A stretch of 45,769 nucleotides of DNA from Planctomycetota bacterium (GTDB lineage Bacteria; Planctomycetota; Uabimicrobiia; Uabimicrobiales; JABWCH01), in contig JAKLHB010000004.1 in NCBI GenBank assembly GCA_022710345.1, forward strand, positions 1 through 45,769. The letters are read 5' to 3'. A program made the translations under genes and the position numbers. The notes beneath the pieces are model-generated. The model was given only the letters and a program-made list of their open reading frames with translations, did not search any database and had not been told where the DNA came from. This document shows, piece after piece, positions 27,804 through 36,169 of this stretch. Numbering within the stretch: the first letter of the stretch is position 1; each line of letters starts with the position of its first letter.

Positions 27804-28469
27804 ATGATGGAGATTATGCAAGGGAAAAAAAATGCTTGGATCAGTCAACAAGACTTACAAGCACTCATCCAAAAATTTACCAAAATTCATATAGACTTAG
27901 GAACAGGTGATGGAAAATTTATCTATGAATCTGCTAAAGCCTATCCTGACAACTTTTGGATTGGGATAGATGCCGACCGCCAAAGCCTTGAGGAATATTC
28001 TCATAAAATTTATCGTAAACCATCCAAAGGTGGGATTCCCAATGCATTGTACGTTGTGGCCAATGCACAGCAATTGCCAAGCGAGTTAGAACACATCGCA
28101 GACCAGGTCTGGATCATCCTGCCTTGGGGATCACTATTGCAAGGCGCTGTTGCAGGCCATGCAGAATTTTGCCAAAATCTATGCAAAATTGCAAAATCCT
28201 CCTGTAGCATTGTAATCTTGATAGACTATGAGGTTAAGTATGAAGCAGCAGAGATTCAAAAAATGGGGTTGCCCAGCTTTACACCTGAATATTGTAAGCT
28301 TTTAGAAAAGCAATATGCTCAGCATGGCTTGCAGATTTTATCATGGCAATGGCTAGACAATGCAGCATTGCAAAAGATTCCATCTAAATGGGCCAGGCGC
28401 TTGGCATTTGGGAGAGCTAGGCAAACCTTACAGTGGACGTGTGGAGTGTATAGGGCCGACTGCACTTGA
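27804..28469 (+). CDS. NpmA/KamB-like 16S rRNA (adenine-1408 N1) methyltransferase
   Basis: Predicted SAM-dependent enzyme that methylates A1408 in the ribosomal decoding site; in NpmA and KamB this blocks several aminoglycosides. 221 residues, close to NpmA's 219. Matches recalled from that family: IHIDLGTGDG (res 28-37, SAM loop), GIDAD (~54-58), KPSKGGIPN (72-80), LPWGSLL (106-112, with W108) and WARRLAFGR (196-204, with W196). These Trp residues match the two (W107, W197) that hold A1408 in NpmA, and R204 corresponds to a key C-terminal Arg. The start is uncertain: ATG 27804 fits NpmA's length, with GGAG 12 nt upstream; ATG 27792 or 27807 are alternatives. It is not associated with any mobile element. 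Confidence 0.88.
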   Translation: MMEIMQGKKNAWISQQDLQALIQKFTKIHIDLGTGDGKFIYESAKAYPDNFWIGIDADRQSLEEYSHKIYRKPSKGGIPNALYVVANAQQLPSELEHIADQVWIILPWGSLLQGAVAGHAEFCQNLCKIAKSSCSIVILIDYEVKYEAAEIQKMGLPSFTPEYCKLLEKQYAQHGLQILSWQWLDNAALQKIPSKWARRLAFGRARQTLQWTCGVYRADCT

Positions 28470-28487
28470 AGCTGGCCGGCCCTATAC
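28448..28487. terminator. Hairpin between convergent methyltransferase and S41 protease
   Basis: Perfect 11-bp stem GTATAGGGCCG/CGGCCCTATAC (28448-28458 with 28477-28487), 18-nt loop. It overlaps the last codons of the methyltransferase and ends 4 bp before the protease stop. It has no T-run, so termination would not be classical. Confidence 0.55.
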
Positions 28488-28490
28488 GGC

Positions 28491-31427
28491 TTATGGTTGC
28501 TGGGCTTGCGTTTTTTGTTTTTGCACTGCAATTTCATGTAAGACCACTTGCATGGCTTTGAGCAATTGTGGGTCGCGACCTTCTTTGCGGTCTGTGGGGG
28601 TTTCAGGTACAATAAAATCAGGCTGCACGCCAAATCCTTCTAGGTTGCGACCATCTAGGGTGTAATAACCGACTTGAGGTACGCGGAATGTCACCCGATT
28701 GGAAAAATGCATATCATGGGTTCCAATCACGCCGCCAGCAGTGGGCATTCCAACTACATAGCCGATCTTGAGTGCTTGAAAAGCGTAGGGGAAAACTTCT
28801 GCATCGCTAAACGAGCGTTCGTTCACGAGCAAAACAACGGGTTTGTCCCAATACAACGAAGGCTGCGGCATTCGTTTTTGATCCCGGACTTGATATAGAA
28901 GATATGGCTGGCGTATGAAAACATCCAGCAATTCTTGATGGATATTGCCACCGCCATTATTGCGAACATCCAGGATCATGCCTTCTGCTAAATCCATTGT
29001 TTTTTGTACCATTTGCAAAAAATGTTGGAGATATTCTTGATTCATTTCTTGGAGATGGATATAGATGACTTTACCTTCGCATCCTTCTTTGACCATTTGG
29101 ATGCGTTCTCGTACCCATTGATGATATTGCAATTGCTCAATTGTTTCAGATGTGACTGGGGTAAGTTTGACGTATCGTCCTTGGTAGGGATCCAAGGTAG
29201 GGCTGATGAAAATTTTGATTTCTTTGCCAATGGTATTGTTGAGCAATTCATCTATGCTTAGATTATCTGCAAACAATTTTCCTGCGATTTCAAATACATA
29301 GTCCCCTGATCGGATCCAGGCTTTGTCAGCCGGCCCATCTTTCACAACGCTTTTGACTTGATAAAAAGGACGGCCTGGGACAGGTTCGAGGCTCCAGCCT
29401 AAATTACCAGTCACAACTTTACTTGGATCTGGTTCAATTTGGATGCCCATATGGGATGCCTGTACCTCACCAACCATACGGTTGATCACTGCTTCTAATT
29501 CCCAATCAGTTCGTGCATTTTCTGCCAATGGAGTATAGATTTTTTTAATTTTTTGCCAATCCACTCCATGCAATTTAGGATCGTAAAATCCTTTCTCAAT
29601 GGCTGTCCATGCTTGTTCAAAAATTTGCATTCTCTCTTTGGCAGTATCTATGGAAACTTCTGCATAAAAATCAAGTCGTTCGCCTAAGTGAATGCCAGTG
29701 GGTGCTGGAATGCGCATGGTGGTTTTGACATCGTCTTCTGTTTTTTCATACAAAAGCCATTTGCCATTCGGTGACCAGCATGGCATGGCACCTTCATCAA
29801 CAACTTGCATGGATGGGCCGCCAGATCGGGCAATCACCCAAATACTGGAATCACCGCGTGCATCGTTGTGTTCATACGCAAGAAATTGGCTATCCGGAGA
29901 CCAACTGGCTACCTGAGTCAGGTTGCCTTTCTTGGTCAGTTGCACTGCATCTTCTGGGTATTTACCTTTGATGGGCATGACCCAGATTTCTTGATTTCCG
30001 CTTTTATCTGAATCAAATGCTAGCCATTTACCATCCGGAGAAATCACTGCATCGTCCTCTGGCCCAGGTGCATTGGTGATTTGCTGTGGGATTCCGCTGC
30101 TGAGCTCAACGATCCAGATATCTCGATTTCCACTGCGCTCTGAAGTGAAAACAATGGATTTGCTATCTGGTGCCCAACTGTGGAAAAAATCGCTGCTTTT
30201 ATCGTCTGTGAGCTGGCGTTCTTCTTCTGTGGCCAAGTTCAAGAGATAAATATCATCGTTGCCGGATTTGTCTGAGTAATAAGCAATCCATTTGCCATCT
30301 GGAGAAAAGCGAGGCCATTGATCTTTGCCTGAACCTTGGGTAATCTGACGTGCTTTGCCGCCGCCTGCTGGCATAATCCAAAGATCGCCATCCAAAGCAA
30401 ATACGATCTCTTTCATATCCGGGGACCAATGGGCCATCTCATTTCCTTGGGAAATGATTCGGGTGGTTTCACCATTGTCGCGTATGTCAGAGATAATTTC
30501 TAAAGGAATGACAATCGCTTTTCCATCTTGGAGTTGCAACTGCCAAATTTGAAAATCTTTTTCCAGAATGATTTTTTGCCCATCTTTGGACAACATGGGG
30601 AAAAATATGTCTTGATCTAAGGTCGTGACTTGGTTTTGATTTTGTCCATCCAAGTCCATGCGCCAAAGGTTGTACATGAATTTTTTCTGTCCATCTTTGG
30701 CAATGCTTTCGGTTTCTCTCAGAAAATAGATGGTCTTTCCATCGGCACTAAAAAATGGGCTCAGTTCATTTCCAAGGGAATCTGTGAGTTTACGAGGGAC
30801 ATCCTCTTGATCCAAACGTTGGAGATATATTTCCCAATTGCTGGCACCTTGGTACCCACGCATCCATAACGATACTTCCCCGCGAATATAGACCATTGTT
30901 TTCCCATCCGGGGAAAGCATAGGATCTCGGCCGCCATCGTATGTGATTTGCAATGGGGTTCCGCCTTTTGCAGAAACTTTCCAAATTTCTACATCACCAG
31001 TTCGTTGAGCATAGAAGAAAATCCAATTTCCATCCGGGGTCCAATCTGCGACAAAGTCTGGGCCACTATGGAAGGTGATTTGGGTCGGCAAGCCGCCGTC
31101 ACTGGGAATGGTCCAAATATCAAAATTGCCAGATCTATTGGAAGAAAAAGCAATCTGCTTGCCATCCGGTGACCAACGTGGTTTAATGTCGTCTGCCTCA
31201 TGGAGGGTAAGACGTGTCGCTTTACCGCCCTGAGCTGGCATTTTCCAAATATCTCCCTGGAATGAAAAAGCAATCCAATTCCCATCCGGCGACCAACACG
31301 GAAACCGAGTTCCTTGTGGGATTGGCACTCCACCTTCTGTTCTCTTTTTTTCTTGAGGTTCGTATCCAAATAGGCATTGAGCTGTTAACCATACCATCAA
31401 GACCAGGATAAAATAACGAAATTGCAT
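28491..31427 (-). CDS. Secreted tricorn-like S41 protease with TolB-like propeller
   Basis: 978 residues after a signal peptide (FILVLMVWLTAQCLFG). Residues ~30-560 hold around eleven TolB/PD40-type repeats of the form W-S-P-D-G-x-x-I-A-F (e.g. CWSPDGNWIAFS and RWSPDGKQIAFSSNRSGN). A tricorn core follows (~620-690, IFEQAWTAIEKGFYDPKLHG), a PDZ-like domain (~700-780, LGWSLEPVPG and GPADKAWIRSGDYVFEI) and the S41 catalytic domain with DVRNNGGGN and predicted nucleophile S874 in SFSDAE. Tricorn-type proteases degrade peptides; export implies an extracytoplasmic role. AGGAG before ATG 31427 fixes the start; the frame is open to 31499. Convergent with the methyltransferase. Confidence 0.9.
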   Translation of the reverse strand: MQFRYFILVLMVWLTAQCLFGYEPQEKKRTEGGVPIPQGTRFPCWSPDGNWIAFSFQGDIWKMPAQGGKATRLTLHEADDIKPRWSPDGKQIAFSSNRSGNFDIWTIPSDGGLPTQITFHSGPDFVADWTPDGNWIFFYAQRTGDVEIWKVSAKGGTPLQITYDGGRDPMLSPDGKTMVYIRGEVSLWMRGYQGASNWEIYLQRLDQEDVPRKLTDSLGNELSPFFSADGKTIYFLRETESIAKDGQKKFMYNLWRMDLDGQNQNQVTTLDQDIFFPMLSKDGQKIILEKDFQIWQLQLQDGKAIVIPLEIISDIRDNGETTRIISQGNEMAHWSPDMKEIVFALDGDLWIMPAGGGKARQITQGSGKDQWPRFSPDGKWIAYYSDKSGNDDIYLLNLATEEERQLTDDKSSDFFHSWAPDSKSIVFTSERSGNRDIWIVELSSGIPQQITNAPGPEDDAVISPDGKWLAFDSDKSGNQEIWVMPIKGKYPEDAVQLTKKGNLTQVASWSPDSQFLAYEHNDARGDSSIWVIARSGGPSMQVVDEGAMPCWSPNGKWLLYEKTEDDVKTTMRIPAPTGIHLGERLDFYAEVSIDTAKERMQIFEQAWTAIEKGFYDPKLHGVDWQKIKKIYTPLAENARTDWELEAVINRMVGEVQASHMGIQIEPDPSKVVTGNLGWSLEPVPGRPFYQVKSVVKDGPADKAWIRSGDYVFEIAGKLFADNLSIDELLNNTIGKEIKIFISPTLDPYQGRYVKLTPVTSETIEQLQYHQWVRERIQMVKEGCEGKVIYIHLQEMNQEYLQHFLQMVQKTMDLAEGMILDVRNNGGGNIHQELLDVFIRQPYLLYQVRDQKRMPQPSLYWDKPVVLLVNERSFSDAEVFPYAFQALKIGYVVGMPTAGGVIGTHDMHFSNRVTFRVPQVGYYTLDGRNLEGFGVQPDFIVPETPTDRKEGRDPQLLKAMQVVLHEIAVQKQKTQAQQP

Positions 31428-31470
31428 GAAAAACTCCTTATGTAAGCTTGTAGCCTTCACGACTGCAAGC

Positions 31471-31499
31471 ATAACAACAATGAGAAACATTGTCTTCAA
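31471..31499 (-). promoter_or_regulatory. Possible promoter of the S41 protease gene
   Basis: Minus strand TTGAAG (31499-31494), 17-bp spacer, TGTTAT (31476-31471). Each box matches the sigma70 consensus at four of six positions. Weak. Confidence 0.3.
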
Positions 31500-31664
31500 A
31501 GCGCTGGCATAAAATCAAACGTACATGGTTAAGCATTCAATCAATTTAATTTTTGTCGCATCATAATGATAGGTAGCCGCTTGCGTTATGCCAGTGCATA
31601 AGACGATGGCTTGCATCCTTGTTATGCACACGGCCATAAAAGCCTCGACTACGCGGTTATGATC

Positions 31665-31681
31665 ATGCAAAAATTTTGCAT
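31665..31681. promoter_or_regulatory. 17-bp palindrome, possible operator
   Basis: ATGCAAAA-A-TTTTGCAT is perfectly symmetric. It lies in the region between the divergent protease and PfkB genes, where a regulator could serve both. Confidence 0.35.
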
Positions 31682-31765
31682 ACACAATTCAAAAGGATAA
31701 CAAACATTACTTGGATTGTAAACTGAATTTGAATTTTTTTTAGTTTTTTGGAGCATGAATATATA

Positions 31766-31796
31766 AATAATTTCAAATAAAATAATAATTTCAAAT
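31766..31796 (+). repeat. Two direct 13-bp repeats before the PfkB gene
   Basis: AATAATTTCAAAT occurs at 31766-31778 and 31784-31796, period 18 bp, directly before a TATAAT at 31797-31802. The setting suggests an activator or repressor site on one DNA face (about 1.7 turns apart), or only AT-rich drift. Confidence 0.45.
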
Positions 31797-31870
31797 TATA
31801 ATATTTCAGTAATTCTTAGCTTAACTTAAAAAGCCAGCATTGCGCAGGCTTTGTGAAAGGAATCCATTGC

Positions 31871-32770
31871 ATGAATCAAAAATTTGATGTCGTGGTCATT
31901 GGAAACGTGGGAATTGATACCAATGTGTATGGGAATTACATAGATTTCACAGCAGAGTCCAATTTTTCAGAAAACATTGACTGCATTGGGCAGGCTGGCG
32001 GGTATGCAAGCCTTGGATATAGTCAACTAGGAAAAAAGGCTGCCTTTATTGGCTATGTGGGAGATGATTTTAGTGGGGAGTTCATTCGGAAGGAATTTGC
32101 AAGAAATGGGATTGATACCACAGCGATGTTTATAGATCCAATGGGCACCAGTCGCAGTGTTAATTTCATGTATCGAGATGGTTGCCGTAAAGGGTTTTAC
32201 GATGGAAAAGCCCATATCCATCTTAAACCTGATTTGGATGTCTGCAAAGCCGTGTTGGCTGGAGCAAAACTCGCGCACTTCCATATTCCGAATTGGGCGC
32301 GATTGTTGTTGCCCATTGCCAAAGACCTAGGCGTGCCCATTGCTTGCGATATTCAAGATGTGGTTCGTGAAGATGATCCGTATCGTCAAGATTTTATTCG
32401 ATATGCAGATGTGCTTTTTTTCTCCTCAGCAAATCACAAAGATCCATCTCCACTCATGCACCTATTTCTCAAGGATAATCCAGAGCGCATTGTGATCGCT
32501 GGCATGGGTGCTCAAGGATGCAAGGTCCTGACCAGGTCAAGTGAGGAGCATTATGCGGCTCTACAAATGGAATCTCCCGTGATTGACACGAATGGAGCAG
32601 GCGATAGCTTGGCTGTAGGCTTTTTATCCAGCTTTGTTTTAGACAAACACAGCCTTCGGGATTCGGTCCATCGTGGCCAAATTGCCGCACGTTACAAATG
32701 CAGCCAAAAGGCATCCTCATCCAATTTAATCACTATGCCAAAATTGGAAGAATATTTTAGAAAAAATTGA
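31871..32770 (+). CDS. PfkB-family carbohydrate kinase
   Basis: 299-residue ribokinase-fold sugar or nucleoside kinase. Visible: VVVIGNVGIDTN at the N-terminus, the sugar-binding GQAGGYASLGYSQLGKKAAF (first PfkB region) and the second signature DTNGAGDS with catalytic base D245. The substrate cannot be told from sequence. I chose ATG 31871: AAAGGA is 9 nt upstream, whereas GTG 31853 has no site. It stands alone, with a repeat element just after its end. Confidence 0.9.
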   Translation: MNQKFDVVVIGNVGIDTNVYGNYIDFTAESNFSENIDCIGQAGGYASLGYSQLGKKAAFIGYVGDDFSGEFIRKEFARNGIDTTAMFIDPMGTSRSVNFMYRDGCRKGFYDGKAHIHLKPDLDVCKAVLAGAKLAHFHIPNWARLLLPIAKDLGVPIACDIQDVVREDDPYRQDFIRYADVLFFSSANHKDPSPLMHLFLKDNPERIVIAGMGAQGCKVLTRSSEEHYAALQMESPVIDTNGAGDSLAVGFLSSFVLDKHSLRDSVHRGQIAARYKCSQKASSSNLITMPKLEEYFRKN

Positions 32771-32812
32771 TTATAATAGAAAATAGAACTCTCGATCAGA
32801 GATGCGTTGCAA

Positions 32813-32945
32813 GCAAAGTTTTTTGCCGCGAAGCGGTTTGGGAATAAAGCCTGGGGTTTCTAACCGGTTTCTAACCCCAGGTTATGTTGAGTCTTATCGT
32901 GTCCTGACGGGACACAGGAAAACGTAGCATTCTATCAAAGAGAAC
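32813..32945 (+). repeat. Dispersed hairpin repeat, copy A
   Basis: 133 nt containing three hairpins in order: CCGC/GCGG (32826-32836), CCTGGGG/CCCCAGG (32850-32881) and GTGTCC/GGACAC (32899-32915). A near-identical copy in the opposite orientation lies at 41511-41632. Copy A differs by a tandem 11-nt duplication (GGTTTCTAACC) in the second hairpin and about seven substitutions. Similarity fades upstream near 32799. It is non-coding and sits between the PfkB gene and a terminator. Confidence 0.9.
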
Positions 32946-32948
32946 AAA

Positions 32949-32980
32949 AGAAGGCGGCTGAGTTTCCTCAGCCGCCTTCT
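32949..32980 (-). terminator. Intrinsic terminator of the 128-residue protein gene
   Basis: Perfect 14-bp stem AGAAGGCGGCTGAG/CTCAGCCGCCTTCT (32949-32962 with 32967-32980) with a TTTC loop, followed on the minus strand by TTTGTT. It lies 7 bp beyond the stop of the gene ending at 32988, and next to the repeat element. Confidence 0.9.
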
Positions 32981-32987
32981 GACCATT

Positions 32988-33374
32988 TCATGTAGAGATG
33001 GCACATTGAGCGCCAAAAGCAAGTAATTCAAAGCTTTGTTTAAAGAATCGTTGTATCTGATTGGGAATCCTTAGGGTGCGCGCAAGGTACCGGGCTTCAT
33101 TATAAAAGACTAGGTACAGCTCGTTTTGCTCCACAAGAGATTTTAAGCATTGACGCTCAGTTGCCTGGCTATCATGGAAAGCAACTGCGTACTGAGTTTC
33201 ATTTCCAATTTCGACCAGCAAAATTGGAAGTAATTGTTTTTGTCTGGTGAGGATGATTCTAGGATAAAATTGGATCATGGGCTGGGATTGGATAGCTCGG
33301 ATGTATGCAGTTTGCTCATGGGCCAGAAATCCTACCATCCTACCTAAATATAATTGCATCCATACAGTTCTCAT
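32988..33374 (-). CDS. 128-residue protein of unknown function
   Basis: Not recognised. No signal peptide or membrane segment; about 15% Gln plus Arg. The sequence alternates beta-like segments (IILTRQKQLLPILLVEIGNE, YAVAFHDS) with a central helical part (ERQCLKSLVEQNELYLVF) and a helical C-terminus. The ribosome site is excellent (AAGGAGG before ATG 33374), so it is real. It has its own strong terminator, and a leader hairpin lies 30 bp upstream. Possibly monocistronic; it follows an unrelated ligase-like gene 230 bp away. Confidence 0.7.
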   Translation of the reverse strand: MRTVWMQLYLGRMVGFLAHEQTAYIRAIQSQPMIQFYPRIILTRQKQLLPILLVEIGNETQYAVAFHDSQATERQCLKSLVEQNELYLVFYNEARYLARTLRIPNQIQRFFKQSFELLAFGAQCAIST

Positions 33375-33405
33375 GGTGGGCCTCCTTTATAGAATCGGGT
33401 CTGTA

Positions 33406-33432
33406 CGAAGGCGACTCTTGGAGTTGCCTTCG
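33406..33432 (-). promoter_or_regulatory. Leader hairpin before the 128-residue protein gene
   Basis: CGAAGGCGACT (33406-33416) pairs with AGTTGCCTTCG (33422-33432); one G-T wobble, 5-nt loop. It lies about 25 nt before the ribosome site and could shape the leader RNA. There is no T-run, so it is not clearly a terminator of the gene upstream. Confidence 0.45.
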
Positions 33433-33603
33433 CGGTTGGATAGAAGAATGACCTTCAAAATCGCTATTTATTCAAATAGCAAATGGAGTACCACATTTTA
33501 GAGAATAAAAAATAATTGTTTATCTCTTTGGTAGCAAAGATATTGTAATATAAAGCGCGATTACTCCAATGGCAAGGGTGCTGAAATTGTCCTCAAAAAA
33601 ATA

Positions 33604-34992
33604 CTATTTTGTTTCTTTTGTTGGTGCTCGTGCTAATAAACTACCCATGATGCTGCTGGCTAACAAAAATTGGCTAGGAATATGCCAACTAAAATCAAAT
33701 AAGCCATGTACATACATTGGAATAAGGCTTGCGGCTGCTGCGCACCAAAGAAGCCTTGGATATAATGACTCTCGCTTTCTAAAAATGCGCCAACTTGTTT
33801 TAGCCCATAAGAATAGACCAGCGCCTAATAGGGCCGTTGTGATCGAGCCGTATTCGATGAGAAATTGCAGGTAATCTTGGTGTGCATAGATCACAGGTCC
33901 AATCTGGCGATATGTGTCATAAGGCATATACGTTTGGATCGCATAGCGATAGCTTCCTGGCCCGATTCCAAACCATGGATGGTCTAGGAAAATATCCCAC
34001 GATGCTTGCCATAATAAAAGCCGTCCTTGGACATTGTCTGGCAATTCTCCCCACTTTTCTGTCCATGGATCTAGGCCAATCCAACACCAATAGAAAAGAA
34101 GGGTAATGAGCATTAAGCCGCCCAATTGGGCAATCCTCACCCAAAAATGGGATCCTAATAGGCGATTCCATCGCAGAAAAAAAAGGAAGCCTAGTATTCC
34201 AGAAATCAGGCATATAATACCGCCACGAGAAAGGCTCAAAAATAAACCTGCTAAAATCCCAAACATACTTAATGCTAAAATTATATAGTATATTTTTCGC
34301 CATAACCCTTTATTTTTCAAAATTTTTTCATCTTCTATGGAAGACCGTCTTTTTTTTTGGAAAAAAAGTGTAGAACAAATTCCTAAACTTAAAATAAATC
34401 CAAGTGCCAAAAAGCATGCGTATGTGTTATAATTCAGGTAAGACCCGCTTACGTGAAATTCACGTTGCTCTTTATATGGCAAATTGAGCAATGGGATTAC
34501 ATCAGCAAGAAAATATTGGCTGAGTCCATACCATCCTTGAAAACTTGCCAATGCTGTGATGCATCCAATAAATAAGTAGATATGCCGGCGAGTTTTTAAA
34601 AGTTCAGGCATGATCAAAAAACTGCTGAATGGAATAATCCATTGAAGCAGGGTAAAAAAGCCCCGATGGCTATTGAATTGCACGGGAATTTCTTGGGGAA
34701 TTTGCATTTCCTGGATGTATGGGGCCAATGTTGGAGAGACTGGAATTGTATAATTTCTGGGAAGAAAATATTGCAAGACAAGCCAAAATATCAAACCTAC
34801 TATGATCCAAAGGATGGGTTTAGGGCATTGCCACGCTGTTTTATTTTTCAGACGCACAGCCCATACCACTAATAAAAGAGAATACCATCCAACGATTAAA
34901 ATACTACGCCCCCAATGATAAACAGCTCCAAATGCAAGAGAGCTAAATACAATTCCGAAACATACTAAAAAAAGAATAGTTTCTAGTATCAT
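33604..34992 (-). CDS. O-antigen ligase/polymerase-like membrane protein (Wzy_C type)
   Basis: 462 residues with about eleven membrane helices. The large periplasmic loop carries the Wzy_C signature: WQASWDIFLDHPWFGIGPGS, then AHQDYLQFLIEYG, as in O-antigen ligases and polysaccharide polymerases. It would join or extend lipid-linked glycans at the periplasmic face. Start ATG 34992 with AGGA 5 nt upstream; the frame is open to 35043 but without a site. It diverges from the DUF11-like gene (80 bp between starts). Whether ligase, polymerase or protein O-glycosyltransferase cannot be told. Confidence 0.85.
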   Translation of the reverse strand: MILETILFLVCFGIVFSSLAFGAVYHWGRSILIVGWYSLLLVVWAVRLKNKTAWQCPKPILWIIVGLIFWLVLQYFLPRNYTIPVSPTLAPYIQEMQIPQEIPVQFNSHRGFFTLLQWIIPFSSFLIMPELLKTRRHIYLFIGCITALASFQGWYGLSQYFLADVIPLLNLPYKEQREFHVSGSYLNYNTYACFLALGFILSLGICSTLFFQKKRRSSIEDEKILKNKGLWRKIYYIILALSMFGILAGLFLSLSRGGIICLISGILGFLFFLRWNRLLGSHFWVRIAQLGGLMLITLLFYWCWIGLDPWTEKWGELPDNVQGRLLLWQASWDIFLDHPWFGIGPGSYRYAIQTYMPYDTYRQIGPVIYAHQDYLQFLIEYGSITTALLGAGLFLWAKTSWRIFRKRESLYPRLLWCAAAASLIPMYVHGLFDFSWHIPSQFLLASSIMGSLLARAPTKETK

Positions 34993-35072
34993 TTTTTTCC
35001 TAACTAGCGTAAAATGAAAGAATATTAAAATCAAGCTTTGCAATCATCATCTTTGATAAGGATGGAGATGTT

Positions 35073-36131
35073 ATGCGGTGGCATGATTATTATATTATTT
35101 TAATGCTCTGTTTAATATTGCCAACTTTGGCGCAAATTAAAATTCGGCCAAACAACGTGGTCACTTTTCGAGGTTCACTATCCGATACAAAATTGGTGGT
35201 CAAAAATATGGGAGCAAGCACTGTGCTTGAATTCACAGGCCCCAGAAAAGAATTGGATGCAGGTGAGGGCGTGTTCAAAGAAGATTCGGAACGTAGGTGG
35301 ATTTTCCGTCTAAGCAAAGGCCCTCTTTCTTCAAGTTCATGGCAAGAAATGCCAGCGGGTTATAGTGTGTATGTGCTTACTCCGTTTGGAACGTGGATTA
35401 CAAAAAAAGAAAGCTTGCTTTATCTTGTGGTGTATGAGAGTTACATCAAAATTGTGCTATATCAAGGCAAGGGCCAATTCATTGGTGCAGTAGCAGATCA
35501 ATTCACAGCAGAACATAAAGACAATGATACAGCCATTACTTTTACGTTCACTGTGCCAGATTCTGTAGCCAAGCCTGCTACGCGGCCACGTGCAAAACCC
35601 GAGGCATTGCCTCTTGTACAAGGGAAACCAACACAGCCTTCGCCCGTAAGCCAGCCATCGCAGGGTACTGAAATCAAAGCCACGGTAAATCCTGTTCCAG
35701 AAGAAAAAACAAGTCCGCCTAGTGAATTTCTTGTGGCTAAAGATAGTGCTTGGCAAACAGGCTTGGATATCTTGCATTATGAAACCCAGGAAACAGTCCA
35801 TGTCGGCGAACAACTAAATTATATACTGAAAATTACCAATCAAAAAGATACTGAAGTACGTAATTTACAAGTGAGCAGTTTTATTCCAGAACAAATGTTG
35901 TTTGTTGTTGCGAATAGCACTTTGGGAGGCAAGCCTTCTTTGGCGTATCGCATCCAAGCAAATCGTGTGATTTTTGACGCATTGCCTGTGCTAGCGCCTA
36001 ATGAAACCATTACCTACACTTGCACACTCAAAACGAAACAAGCAGGTAATATAATTCAAATTATGGAAATTCATGTTGATGCAATTCAACAACCTATCCG
36101 CAGCGAGCAAACTACGCGTGCTTTACCTTAG
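35073..36131 (+). CDS. Exported protein with C-terminal DUF11-like domain
   Basis: 352 residues. Signal peptide (IILMLCLILPTLAQ), an N-terminal beta-rich domain (~22-165), a Pro-rich linker (~165-225, TRPRAKPEALPL and TQPSPVSQPS) and a C-terminal DUF11/conserved-repeat domain (~232-350: VHVGEQLNYILKITN, VSSFIPEQM, LAPNETITYTC). These domains build surface or envelope proteins. GGAG is 5 nt before ATG 35073. The next gene follows 38 bp later and starts with a similar MRW leader. Function unknown beyond surface location. Confidence 0.8.
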   Translation: MRWHDYYIILMLCLILPTLAQIKIRPNNVVTFRGSLSDTKLVVKNMGASTVLEFTGPRKELDAGEGVFKEDSERRWIFRLSKGPLSSSSWQEMPAGYSVYVLTPFGTWITKKESLLYLVVYESYIKIVLYQGKGQFIGAVADQFTAEHKDNDTAITFTFTVPDSVAKPATRPRAKPEALPLVQGKPTQPSPVSQPSQGTEIKATVNPVPEEKTSPPSEFLVAKDSAWQTGLDILHYETQETVHVGEQLNYILKITNQKDTEVRNLQVSSFIPEQMLFVVANSTLGGKPSLAYRIQANRVIFDALPVLAPNETITYTCTLKTKQAGNIIQIMEIHVDAIQQPIRSEQTTRALP

Positions 36132-36169
36132 ATGCAACTAGGGTCTGCTTTATAGGAAGGAGCACTTCT

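Larger units (their letters stand above)
31428..31870. other. Divergent regulatory region between S41 protease and PfkB gene
   Basis: A 443-bp gene-free stretch. It holds a weak protease promoter (31471-31499), a 17-bp palindrome, a repeated AT-rich motif near the PfkB gene and a TATAAT at 31797-31802. No gene or structured RNA recognised. Confidence 0.55.
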
